From assembly GCF_002099425.1 (NCBI RefSeq), contig NW_018344001.1:7955001-8019000 (forward strand): a stretch of DNA of 64,000 nt, given 5' to 3'. This DNA comes from Phascolarctos cinereus (Eukaryota; Chordata; Mammalia; Diprotodontia; Phascolarctidae). The position numbers were made by a program, and so were the translations under genes. The notes beneath the pieces were generated by a model that was not told where the DNA came from, searched no databases, and saw nothing but the letters and a program-made list of their open reading frames with translations. Positions 1-9,587 of this stretch are shown piece by piece (within the stretch, counting starts at the first letter, position 1; every line of letters begins with the position of its first letter).

Positions 1-79
1 CTGTGACTAGAAACCCTATCGAGGAGGAGAAAGAGCAAAGTCCATTCAACAGACCTGTTTGATGAAGTATTACACTTAC
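1..79 (-). other. RAVER2: RAVER2 intron 7, first 79 bases only
   Basis: Sequence beyond the exon 7 donor. Nothing recognisable; the rest lies outside the window. Confidence 0.8.
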
Positions 80-184
80 ACTGTTTGCATGAATATTCTC
101 TATCTTCATCAGCTGTTGCTGGGCCAGTTGTAAGTAAGAGAGATTCTGAAGCAATAAACGAGAGGTATTGCTCATAACTGAATT
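80..184 (-). CDS. RAVER2: RAVER2 exon 7 (linker after the RRMs)
   Basis: This exon codes for 35 residues of the region after RRM3. Read on the minus strand it begins N-S-V-M-S-N-T-S and runs through LAQQQLMKIENIH, close to human RAVER2 as I remember it (VMGNTSN ... LAQQQLMKFENIH). The donor is a good GTAAGTG at 79-73. The acceptor is a NAGNAG (TAGCAG, 190-185) after a T-run. I chose the downstream AG because exon 6 already ends in CAG (Gln) and the human protein has a single Gln here; the upstream AG (exon from 187) would add one Gln. The exon is a whole number of codons. In human RAVER2 the next segment holds an LLGEPP-type PTB-binding motif, which would lie outside this window. RAVER2 is a nuclear hnRNP-type protein that binds PTB. 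The gene call is firm; the exon number assumes one upstream exon. Confidence 0.9.
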
Positions 185-379
185 CTGCTAAAAAAATCAT
201 GGGGAAAAAGTCAGCTTAACCAAAAACCCCCTCATAACATAAGATGTTCACCAAAACATCAAATAACCAAGTTCTACGCACCCCAATGCAGTCTAATGCC
301 ATTCCTTTTCAATTCAGATCAGTGGCTTGTTTACATAAAAGTGCACTTTCCTCAAAATGTCCAAACTCTTGTACCCCTA

Positions 380-552
380 ACTATTATTTTATTTATTATT
401 ATACTACATTATATACTATAGTATTATATATTATACTATTTATACTATTATTTATTATTATACTATATTATCATATATTATGCTATATTATGTTATGTTA
501 TATACTATGCTATGCTATTTATACTATTATCATTTTATTTATTACCATTTCA
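380..552. repeat. AT-rich low-complexity tract (TTA/TAT)
   Basis: Irregular runs of TTATTA, TATACTA and TTATGTTA. In sense RNA of RAVER2 it is AU-rich. No longer unit is clear. Confidence 0.85.
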
Positions 553-1216
553 AAATACGAGATGCATTAGGAAAGGAAAGAGAAGAGCTTGACAAGGCAC
601 ACACAAAAGCCAGTCCTGTTCCTAATGCCCCAGACTTTCAGTTCTAAGGGACAAATGGGTACAGAGGTGAGATAAGTGAACACAATGACTCTGGGGGAGA
701 GGGCGCTCACACTATACCAAATTTTTCCCATGTAGGAGATAGAATACTTGAGGAACACTCACTACCCGTGGGACTCCTGGATACATCCCAATGTCTAATG
801 AAAGGGCCGTCCTGGGGTCCCTACAGATCTGTCTGGATCTACGATCCCATATGACTGACTCTGTGTTACAACCAAGTCCAGACAATCATAAGCCACATTA
901 TCTTGTGAACAGTATTAAAAGCCAACACTATTTGTAATAAAACAGTAACTGTATTTGTATTAGATGCAATCTTTATTAAAGACAATTTGTCTGTATTCAA
1001 TACAAACAAGTATTTAGTGGGATAGATGTTAGGAGCTAATTAAAGTGAACTCATGAAAACTCATCTCCAGTACTCGGGTAGCATTTTCACCAAAGCTTTC
1101 CAGTTGTTAAAATGTTTGCCATATTCTTAAAGGCATTAATAACCTTACAACTCAGAAAATGAGTTCGAGTTAGTGCTTACTTATTAGCATGAGAACCAGC
1201 TCTTGGTTTTTTCCTC

Positions 1217-1496
<280 letters not shown>

Positions 1497-1574
1497 CCAA
1501 TATCAGAAAGGGTGAAGCTGATCATACCAACCATGGCCCACATGGAGCCCTGACTACACCTAGCATATTTCAAG

Positions 1575-1632
1575 GTGTGCTTAGCACAATGCCTGGCACA
1601 CAGTAGGTGCTTCATAAATACCTATTGATTGT
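1575..1632 (+). repeat. L2/MIR-type 3' tail fragment
   Basis: It contains TGCCTGGCACACAGTAGGTG followed by an ATAAAT end, the common 3' tail shared by L2 and CORE-SINEs. Confidence 0.6.
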
Positions 1633-1708
1633 GTAGACATGATTTTTTAAAAATTTTAATAAAGTTTAAAAATTTTTATGAAGGCAAAATAATGTACAAA
1701 AACAAACA

Positions 1709-1932
1709 GGGCACCACAGTGAACAGAGTGCTGGGCCTTGAGTCAGGAAGAACTGAGTTCAAATCCAGTCTCAGACTTACTAGATGAATAGGTGACCCTA
1801 AGCAAGTCACTTAACTTCGGAGGGCTCTAGGCAACTTTCTAAAACTACAAACTGCAGAGGAGTGCCAACTTGCATTAGAAGAGGGAATTTCCTCACTTGG
1901 GAGTTCCCCATATCAAAGAAATCACTAGCCTA
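1709..1932 (+). mobile_element. tRNA-headed SINE, type with CTCTAGGCAACT body
   Basis: The head has GAGTCAGGAAGA...GAGTTCAAATCC (B-box-like), then AGCAAGTCACTTAAC, then a body with GGCAACTTTCTAAAACTA and the end GAGTTCCCCATATCAAAGAA. The same body occurs at 2832, 18650 (reverse), 57312, 57612 and 58452. Confidence 0.8.
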
Positions 1933-2316
1933 GGCCCTATCACTACGATTGTAGTGGTGGAGGGTTACCCAAAAGGCAAACTTTTGATGGCCAGATATAC
2001 AAAGTCCCAAGTCATTTTGTCCAGTAGAGTGGACACTCTGATATCAATCAACCTTTTCACCAGTCTCCTAAATGAAATTACAGTTTAACTTCAGATTAAC
2101 CAAGGACTGAAGTTCTGATCTTCGTCAGAACGGCTCAGAGGAGGCACACAAACGATCCCAGCAGGCTGATATGGCCGGCTGGGAAACCTTCCTGAGGCCG
2201 CTCAGGAACAAAGGTCCCCAGCATGCCATGTGGCCTAAGCTGGAGTCTGAAGTCTGTACTTCTCAGGAACAACGGTAAGAGATGTGTTTACTGCTTTGCA
2301 AGCAAGGATAATTTTT

Positions 2317-2469
2317 TGGGGGGGTTGTTTTTAGGCGATTGGGGTTAAGTGACTTGCCCAGGGTCACACAGCTAGTACATGTCAAGTGTTTGGTCTGAGG
2401 CCACATTTGAACTCAGGTCCTCCTGACTTCAGGGCCGGTGCTCTATCCACTGCGCCACCTAGCTGCCCC
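2317..2469 (-). mobile_element. Young SINE (SINE1-like) with 17-bp target duplication
   Basis: Read on the minus strand it starts GGGGCAGCTAGGTGGCGCAG and has both pol III box regions, then CTGGGCAAGTCACTTAACCC and a short A-rich end. The flanks carry a perfect 17-bp direct repeat (2300-2316 and 2470-2486, AAGCAAGGATAATTTTT), which marks the exact insertion and suggests a fairly recent event. It lies in the same direction as RAVER2. Confidence 0.93.
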
Positions 2470-2831
2470 AAGCAAGGATAATTTTTGCCCCCTCAACCAC
2501 CCCAATTCTAAGAACACTTTCACATTACCGTGCCTTGTGACACCCTTGACCAATAACACATTTGGAGTTAAAGCCTTGCTGGAAACAGGCAACATGTGGA
2601 GCTGGCTGGCCTGCACAAGCAACAAGCTTTGTTACCAACAGACTGTTTCATACTTCATAGCAAGCAAGAAGTATGTCACAGCCAAGCTATCTTTTTTCTC
2701 CAAGTCATATACCTTAAAAAATAATTTTAGTTTTCATCTTTATGTAGTTGAAAGTTCTTGAGAACTTTAGCAGTTAATGACAAAAGCTTCCTCAAATCAG
2801 AAAATCTGACACTATTTAGTTGTGACACACC

Positions 2832-3040
2832 TGGTGTGGTGGGCAACAGTGTGAAGGAGAGCTGGAGTCAGGAAGACCTGGCATCAGGTCCTGCCTCAGC
2901 CAAACGCTGGCTGGGTGACACTTAACCCATCAGTGCCCCAGGCAAATCTCTGTAATCCCAAGTTACCCAGACTTGTCAAATAGGATAGGGGAGAGGAGAT
3001 GAAACCCCCAGGGTTCCCTGGACCAAGGAGGTCACAGGTC
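2832..3040 (+). mobile_element. tRNA-headed SINE beside the exon 6 donor
   Basis: The head has GGAGTCAGGAAGACCTGGCA, the middle CCCAGGCAAATCTCTGTAA, and the end GGAGGTCACAGGTC. It is decayed, so old. It stops about 10 bp from the exon 6 donor GT (3050-3049), so nearly all of the 5' part of intron 6 is SINE. Confidence 0.75.
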
Positions 3041-3050
3041 TGTACCATAC

Positions 3051-3136
3051 CTGGTGTATTTTATTCAACTGCAAAAATGCAGGGGTGATGGATGGGTTCA
3101 CCAGATGAGGCAAACTGGCAGGGGCTCCGAGAACCG
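3051..3136 (-). CDS. RAVER2: RAVER2 exon 6 (linker after the RRMs)
   Basis: An 86-bp exon with acceptor CTTTTTCTCCCAG (AG at 3138-3137) and donor CAG|GTATGG (GT at 3050-3049). It starts with two bases that finish the split codon from exon 5 (G|CG, Ala), then reads VLGAPASLPHLVNPS and ITPAFLQLNKIHQ. This matches human RAVER2 AVLGTPHSLPHLMNPS / ISPAFLHLNKAHQ from memory. VLGAP resembles the short hydrophobic [S/G][I/L]LGxxP motifs by which raver proteins contact PTB RRM2; that role for this motif is inference. The exon has repeats on both sides: a SINE ends about 10 bp past the donor, and MIR-like fragments begin about 90 bp upstream of the acceptor. Confidence 0.92.
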
Positions 3137-3221
3137 CTGGGAGAAAAAGGGAAATGTCAATGTCATGAAACAGCGGAAACTCTCACAAGGCAAAGAATGG
3201 TGTGTCCTCATAATTCAGAAG

Positions 3222-3520
3222 TGGAAGGGGCTTTAGAGGTGAGGCCACCCCCTTCATTTTACAAATAAGGAAACTGAGGCCCAAAGAAGTTAAATGACTT
3301 GCCCAAGGTCACCCTGCTAGTGTCAGAGGTGGAACATATTTATCTTCTTTTTTCAGCTTCCTTACTCGGTTTAGATTGTTAGAGCTGGAAAGAGCCAGTG
3401 ACCATCTAGTCCACCTCTCCCAACTTACAGAAAAAGGTGGGGTCCATAGAGGTCCCCCCATAAAGGGGCCTCCCCCAAAGTCACGAAGCAAGTACATGGC
3501 AGGACGTGGACAGAGCAATC
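3222..3520 (-). mobile_element. Two MIR-like SINE fragments
   Basis: The first (3222-3345) has the antisense MIR core CATTTTACAAATAAGGAAAC and ACTTGCCCAAGGTCACCC. The second (3360-3520) repeats the pattern in a worse state (CATCTAGTCCACCTC ... AAAGTCACGAAGCAAGTACA). Confidence 0.7.
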
Positions 3521-3581
3521 AATGGAACATGAGCAGGATTTGATTTGCTCGCCATTAAAACCACAGGCCAGCTGAAGTACA

Positions 3582-3826
3582 GAGCAGCCAGTGGTGCAGT
3601 GGGTGGAGCGCCTGGCCTGCAGTCAGGAAGACCTGAGTTCAAATCCAGCCTCAGACACTTACTAACTGGGTGATCCTGGGCAAGTCACTTAACCCTGTCT
3701 GCCTCAGTTTCCTCATCTGTAAAATGAGCCGGAAAAGGAAATGGCAAACCGCTCCAGTATCTCTGCCAAGAAAACCCCAAAAGGAATCGTGAAGAGTCAG
3801 AAACATTTGAAACAACAACAAAAAGT
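3582..3826 (+). mobile_element. tRNA-headed SINE with RTE-like tail
   Basis: The head is GTGCAGTGGGTGGAGCGCCT, then GAGTTCAAATCC, GTAAAATGAGCCGGAAAAGG and CCAAGAAAACCCC; the end is GAAGAGTCAGAAACATTTGA and CAACAACAA. The GAGTCGGACA-type end is the RTE-like tail of a common marsupial SINE. Confidence 0.88.
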
Positions 3827-3894
3827 TGAAGCATTTAAAATGTGGATGATGTGCAGAGAAAATGCAGAGGCACAAAGGTCTGGCACCCTCCAGC

Positions 3895-4435
3895 TAACAG
3901 AAGTGAGGATGTTCAGTCTGAAGAGAAAAAAAACGTGGTAGAGTAGGGGTAGCATTGGAATTAACTCCAGCCACCAGGAATCCTGCCATGAGGAAAAGGG
4001 ACGAGTCGCTTTCTGCTCTGCCCCAGAGGCAGAACCAGGGCTGCAAGAGGCAGATTTCAGTCTGAAATAAGGAAACACTTTAGCAGGCGCTGGTCAGGAG
4101 CCAACGGGGCCTCCAGTACTGGTGGCTGGATTGAGAGGCTAGCCCTGTTGGGGATTTTGAGACAAGATTGCTGTTCAAGTATAGGCTGGAGAAGATGTAT
4201 AATGCATTAAAAACTGCATCTGGAGTCAGGAAGACCTGGGTTCAAATCCTACCTCAGACACACTTACTAGCTGGGTGGCCTTAGGCAAGTCCCAATCTCC
4301 CTGGGCCTCAAGTTTTCTCATCTATAAAATAACAGGGTTGGACGTAATGACTTCTAATACCCTTCTGGCTCTAAATGTATGATCGTATGACCTTTGAGGT
4401 TCCTTTCAATTCTGAGATGCTAGGATCCTGCATCC
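3895..4435 (+). mobile_element. CR1/L3-like LINE 3' part, split by a SINE
   Basis: The left part (3895-4190) has GATGTTCAGTCTGAAGAGAA, CCCCAGAGGCAGAACCAGG and GAGGCAGATTTCAG. The right part (4389-4435) is the CR1-type 3' end ACCTTTGAGGTTCCTTTCAA. The two parts join across the SINE at 4196-4388. Confidence 0.7.
4196..4388 (+). mobile_element. tRNA-headed SINE inserted in a CR1-like LINE
   Basis: The head is CTGGAGTCAGGAAGACCTGG, then TTCAAATCCTACCTCAG, and the tail is GGTTGGACGTAATGAC then CTGGCTCTAAATGTATGATC. Confidence 0.75.
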
Positions 4436-4459
4436 TAAACTCCTGAAACCCTAAACTTG

Positions 4460-4930
4460 ATTCAGTGCAATCCAACAAACATGAAGGACCTACTGTGTGC
4501 TGATCACCATTTGAAAACACTAAGGAAATTCCAAAGTTAAATGGCCCTAGAGATACAGAGCTTACGATTTAAGAGAGGGATCTAACACATACAAAAATAG
4601 GTACAATACAAAATGATCCATAAGGGTATTAGCGATAAGGGGCAAAGACAGAAGGTTGAGGTGTGGAGCTGGGGTCTTGGCAAAGCTTTTCTGGAGGAAG
4701 AAGTGCTGAAGCTGACCTTTACAGAGTGACTCCAGAGGGGAAGTGAGCATCCCAGGTACAGGGCCTGGCCTGGCACAGAGGAGGGAAGGCAGGTCATCCA
4801 GCTTGACTGGAGCAGAGCGAATGTGGAGAGAAGTGACAAGACAAAACTGGACTGGTCAGGAGGCACACCTCTGGCAGACGGGGCAAGGGGTGACTCTGAT
4901 TTAGGAGCCAAAGGGAAGCCGCGAAAAGAT
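4460..4930 (+). repeat. Long old interspersed repeat, unclassified
   Basis: It starts with the widespread motif CCTACTGTGTGCTGA and runs through GGAGGAAGAAGTGCTGAAGC. The same family recurs at 5455, 23720, 27990, 29765 and 40862, always with a TACTATGTGCCAGGCACTGT-like start when the start is present. I do not know its class. Confidence 0.55.
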
Positions 4931-5074
4931 GCTGAACCACTATGCAGTGACTCTTAAGCCGAGCGAAGCATTTGGGAGAAAGGACAGGGAGAACTGAACT
5001 TCCTTGGCAAGGAGCCATTGCCAGGCCACGTGTAGCCCGACACAGTAAAGACTCCATGCTTGAAGCCCCTGAGC

Positions 5075-5220
5075 ACTGCCCTCCTTTTATAGGGGCAGAA
5101 ACTCAGGCCTGGAGATTTTGCCTCTGGGTCCCACGGGGGGTAAAATACTGAGTTAGGATTTGATCCCAGGTCCTCTGACTCCAAATCAGGGCTCATCTTA
5201 CTACCCCACACTGCTTCCAC
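5075..5220 (-). mobile_element. MIR-like SINE fragment
   Basis: Antisense core with TTATAGGGGCAGAAACTCAG and GATTTGATCCCAGGTCCTCT, heavily decayed. Confidence 0.6.
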
Positions 5221-5367
5221 ATTAACACGTCCTTTCACATTCGTTCTTTGACTCCTCATGTATCTCTACAATATATTTAATATATACAAGGTGCTGCAAA
5301 AGATACAGAGATCCGACCCGACCCCTATACCCATGGAAACTACACAAATAACCGGAGGAGCAGAGCC

Positions 5368-5455
5368 CAGCTAGCTAGTAGGGACCAGAGTCAACTAGTC
5401 CAATCCCTTCACTTTACAGATGGGGAAACTGAGGCCCTGGCCAAAGCAATGCTTT
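5368..5455 (-). mobile_element. MIR-like SINE fragment
   Basis: AACTAGTCCAATCCCTTCAC then TTTACAGATGGGGAAACTGA, the antisense MIR core. Confidence 0.65.
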
Positions 5456-5850
5456 AGAAAAATTAAGCTTTAGGAAGATCAGTGTGTAATGGATTAACTC
5501 AGGAAATCTATCAAGGAAGTTACTGCCAGAGTCCATGAGAAGAGTAAGGAATGCCTAAACCTTGGTGCTGATAGAAGGACCGAAGAGAAGATGAGAGAAG
5601 ACCCCCTGTAAGCAGACAGGACTGTACTTAGCAAGGCTAATGACCGGATCTAGAGAGTGCAGGAATCATTTCTGGTTTTCCAGCCTCAGGAACAGTGGTG
5701 GGGCCAGTAACAGAAATGGGGAGATGTAAGGAGAAGCAGGATGGGGGGTGGAAGACGGGTTCAGTTTTGCCCATCTCAATTTTAACTGTGAACTGGACCT
5801 CCAGATGTGGCTGGAAAGGTAGGACTGGGGCTGACCCTGGCTGGGCCCTG
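5455..5850 (+). repeat. Long old interspersed repeat, unclassified
   Basis: Contains TTAGGAAGATCAGTGTG, GGGGCCAGTAACAGAAATGG and GGACCTCCAGATGTGGCTGG, in the order seen in the long family noted at 4460. Confidence 0.5.
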
Positions 5851-5913
5851 GGTGCTCACTCCCAGAGGTCAGGGATAATTTGACTCCCTCTAGAGCAGTA
5901 AAAAGCAAAGGAG

Positions 5914-5949
5914 TGACTGAGTGTGTGAGTGTGTGAGTATGTGTGTGAG

Positions 5950-6001
<52 letters not shown>

Positions 6002-6030
6002 GGTGGGTGTGGGTGTGCGCGCATGTGTGT
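5914..6030. repeat. (GT)n microsatellite
   Basis: An impure start (GTGTGAGTGT), a pure GT run of about 20 units, then GGGTGGGTGTG. In RAVER2 sense RNA it reads AC. Confidence 0.95.
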
Positions 6031-6339
6031 AAATGGGGAGTCCAGAGAGTCAGCATGTCAGAATTTGGGACAGTTGTCCGAGGATTAGCTATATCCTAAA
6101 ATGAGCATTCTTAGAAAGGAAGAATACAGAAAGACAGCGAAAAACCATTACACAAAATCACTGTATTTTAAAGAATAGCCTATGTGGAAGATATCTGTTA
6201 TTTTAAGCTTCAGCCATATGCAAAGGTAAGCCATCATAGCAGGCTCCAGGGAACCCAGCAAAGTGGAGAGGCTTAGAATGGTAAATGGGGGAAGGCAGAC
6301 TTGCCATGGCTGGGGGTTCTCCCCGCTACCTTCTCCCTT

Positions 6340-6500
6340 TCTTTCACTATTTTCCTACCCTTGCCTCCTTTTGCTTAATAATATTTAATAAATGCTATTC
6401 ATCCATCCATCCATTCATTCATTCATACACTACCTCTTACATGAAGCCTTTCCTGATTTCCCCAGATGCAAGTGCCTTTTGCTTCTGAAAATTACCTTTT
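6340..6500 (+). mobile_element. L2-like LINE 3' fragment with ATCC/ATTC tract
   Basis: Contains TTAATAAATGCTATTC, a CATCCATCCATTCATTC tract (6398-6428) and ATGAAGCCTTTCCTGATTTC, the typical L2 phrase. The order is rearranged against intact L2. Confidence 0.5.
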
Positions 6501-7084
6501 TTTCTACACCCACCCACACACACTCACAAGAACATCTCTTTACCCACAACTCCCTAGAGCCTCCAACCCTGCTTCTCACACCATTCATGGCTCCCTTCCT
6601 TCTCCTTACCCTTAGTGATGCAAAACTGTGTTCTTCAAAGCGCTCAACCCTGCTACCATTCCACAAGCACCCAGGAGCCAAAGGGAGCTCCTGATCTACT
6701 AGCCAGCTAGTGCAGTAGATGAAGGGAGAGGGAATTCCTATTCCCTCTGCGGTGGGGGGGAGGTGTGTTCCTAGCATCCAGAGCTAGAACCCATACCTGC
6801 ATTTTCCTCTAGGAACACTATTGCACTCGGTGGCTCACTTAGAGAACATCAGTGGCACAGATTTTACTTGAGCTGCATAAGGGGTTAAACAGCATTTGAG
6901 AGTCAGCCTGGGAACCTACATCCACACTCTCTATAACAATGACTAAAGAGGAAAGTGCATTCCACATTCCAGACAACTGACTTAACATACTTTTGGAACA
7001 AATAGTTCCTTAGCTGACGACCAGCCATCTATGAAGACAACGACGTGTTTACTAAAGGACTGACTAGTGTTGTTAGAAAGCAAT

Positions 7085-7265
7085 GCTGCCTTGATTGTTT
7101 TTTGACAGAATGCCTTTTTATGAAAGTAAAGGAAGAAAGAGGAAACAGACCTGTAACTTCACAAAGAAAAGGCGTAGCCAAGCTATGACCTTTGCTAAGC
7201 AAATGAGTAATGCTGTTCTGTTAATCATTATCAGCTGTATAAACGCATTATCTTTATGGTTTGAT
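7085..7265. promoter_or_regulatory. Candidate conserved non-coding element
   Basis: A repeat-free stretch with a dense run of factor-like words: TGACCTTTGC (nuclear receptor half-site type), GCTAAGCAAAT, GTTAATCATTATC (HNF1-like) and ATCTTTATGG. No open frame. The call rests only on texture and position between repeats, so it is weak. Confidence 0.2.
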
Positions 7266-7689
7266 ATTTATTGAATGCAAAAAAGACTCCACCTCCACAC
7301 TCTAGGAAGTGCACCCCAGTTTGGACCCCTCCAAAGCATCATGGCACCATCTCGCCCAACTGTTCAGCAGAGAGAACCAACTCAGATTAAGAAGAAAAAA
7401 AAAAGACACGTATAGAAGGACTGTGGAAGCAAGGGAGGGGGAAAAAGATAAATAGGAAAGTATGGCATTGCCCTATAAGAAAAATGTTGAGTGTTAAAGG
7501 TCGGAATGAGAAGAAGTTACTGAAGAAAGTAGCAAAAGGGGAAACTCAAAGAAGGGACAGGACCACTGCTCATTATGGAGAGGACAATGATAATAACCAA
7601 TGGCTGTCTAATTCTGATCTCCTCTGCCAAGGAGAATGGCCTTGGAAGGAATGGAATAAAATTCAGTGAATGTGTGAATAAAAAAAATA

Positions 7690-7915
7690 TTAAGCACTTA
7701 CTAAGTGTCAAGAACTGTACCAATCACTGGGCAAAGCAAATACAAAAGTGAAATAAATAGCCCCTGCCCTCAAGGAGCTGCCATTCGAATAGGGGAAGAT
7801 AACACAAATACGGGAGTTAGAGCTGGAAGTGAGGTGGGGTGTTAGAGGGTTTGCTGCAAAGCTGAGGGATGGCCAGGAAGCTTCATGGCAGCCTGGTCCC
7901 GGGGAAGACAAGGTG
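7690..7915 (+). repeat. Old interspersed repeat, unclassified family
   Basis: Has AAGCACTTACTAAGTGTCAA, AATCACTGGGCAAAGCAAA and CCCTGCCCTCAAGGAGCTGC, the front of the family described at 4460. Confidence 0.6.
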
Positions 7916-8088
7916 TAAGCCAGGCACCGACAGCCATTCCCTTCCCCCCAAAAGAAGGAGTTAAGAAAGCATCAAGCCGCCCTGCAGAAGTTTGTCATAT
8001 GTATCAGACCAACTAAACTCAAGGGTTGAAAGCAGTGGCAAGTGTGATGGCTGAGCCACTGGGAGCATGGAGAATAGGAGGGAGCACG

Positions 8089-8127
8089 GTAGGGGTGGGC
8101 AACTGGCGGCCTCGAGGCCGCACGTGG
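8089..8127. mobile_element. hAT-like terminal repeat, partial copy
   Basis: TAGGGGTGGGCAACTGGCGG then CCTCGAGGCCGCACGTGGCC. It resembles the CAGGGGTGGGGAACCTGCGGCC type of end seen at 9587 and touches the palindrome at 8128. Confidence 0.55.
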
Positions 8128-8372
8128 CCTTTTCTAAATTCTTTGGTATAGGGGTAAGGAACCTGCGGCCTGGAGGCCACATGTGGCCCTCTAGGTCCTT
8201 GGGTGCCGCCTTTTGACTGAGTCCAAGTTTTACAGAGCAAATCCTTTTATTAAGCGGATTTGTTCTGTGAAGTTTGGACTTAGTCAAAGGGCCACACTTG
8301 AGGACCTAGAGGGCCACATGTGGCCTCCAGGCCGCAGGTTCCTTACCCCTATACCAAAGAATTTAGAAAAGG
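8128..8372. mobile_element. 245-bp palindrome, hAT-like non-autonomous DNA transposon
   Basis: The left arm begins CCTTTTCTAAATTCTTTGGT and the right arm is its reverse complement, ending at 8372. The outer 72 bases of the arms match exactly by eye. The inner parts match only loosely (GTCCAAGTTTTACAGAGCAA against GTCCAAACTTCACAGAACAA). Inside the arms lies GGGGTAAGGAACCTGCGGCC, which recurs, inverted, as an element end near 9570. Confidence 0.75.
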
Positions 8373-9119
8373 GCAAACACCTTAATTATCAAAAATAGGA
8401 AGGGAATGCAGGCTTCCAACTGGAGGCCACTGAGCTTGACTTCAATTCTTGGCCAAAAACTAGACTGTATTACTAAAAGGACAGTCAGTGGTCACTTGGA
8501 AAAGGGAGCAATGACTATGAAAAGCCAACATGGCTTCACTGTGTACAGGTAAATCTAGACTAACCTCATTTTCTTTTTTTAATGGGATTATTAAGCTGGT
8601 AGGTGAAAGGGATGCTACGGTTTATCTAAATTTTAGCAAAGCATTCAACAAAAGTCTCTCATGTTTTTGGGGAAAAGACATGGGCTGAATGATCATACGA
8701 TTAGGTTGATTAGAACGGAATGAATAGATGCATCCAAAGAGGAGTCACAAACAGTACCGGGATCATCTTGGAAAGAGTACCTGGTGTAGTGCCCTCAGGG
8801 ATCTGGACTTGGCCTGATGTGCTGGGTAAGTTCATCACAGTCTTGGATACAGGCATTGATAGCACGTGTAACAAACACACAAATGACCCAAAACTGGGAG
8901 GGAGAGCTAACAACACCCTGCACAATGGAGTCAGCACCCAAAGAGATCCCAACAGGTTAGAGCACTACACTTAATTCAATAAGCTAAAATTTGACAACCA
9001 TGAAGTCTTACATTTGAGTTCTAAAACCCAATTTCATAATATATAATTGGGGAGGTCTCACTAGACAATCCATCACCTGAAAAAAATCTGGATTTCTTAG
9101 TGAATGTCAAGCTCAACCA

Positions 9120-9350
9120 CCATTTTTGGGCTTCACCTCCCACCTGGACTCACCCGACTTCTCCTGCTGCTTTGCCTCTGACAGGTACCCTTCCTTTCCC
9201 ATTCCTGCCATCCCCCACTTTCCTGGTCCCTTTAAGTGTTGTCTTCCTCCATTAGAATGTAAGCTTCTTGAAGGCAGGCAGCATCTTGCTTCCTAGTATT
9301 TGTATCCCTAATGATTAACACAATGACTGGCATATGGTAAACATTTAATA
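9120..9350 (+). mobile_element. L2-type 3' end or L2-tailed SINE
   Basis: CTCCATTAGAATGTAAGCTT, CTTGAAGGCAGGCAGC and TTTGTATCCCTAATG lead to an AATAATGCT end. It lies inside the CR1-like element. Confidence 0.65.
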
Positions 9351-9469
9351 ATGCTATGTATCATTTAATAAATCTATGTATCCACGTGTGTATCTATGTA
9401 TCTATGTGCATATTTATCATCTACCTATCTGAGTCAGTATTTATGGTACAGTAGCAAAAAAGTGCTACA

Positions 9470-9587
9470 AACAGCTAATCCTTAATAAAAGGATTTGTTC
9501 TGTAAAACTTGGACTCAGTCGAAAGGCTGCACCTAAGGACCTAGAAGGCCACATGTGGCCTCGAGGCCTCAGGTTCCCCACCCCTGG
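9470..9587. mobile_element. hAT-like DNA transposon, one end
   Basis: AAAGGATTTGTTCTGTAAAA, GGACTCAGTCGAAAGGC, then GGCCACATGTGGCCTCGAGG and the end GGTTCCCCACCCCTG. The final CCCCTG is the mirror of a CAGGGG hAT end. It is the same family as the palindrome at 8128. Confidence 0.65.
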
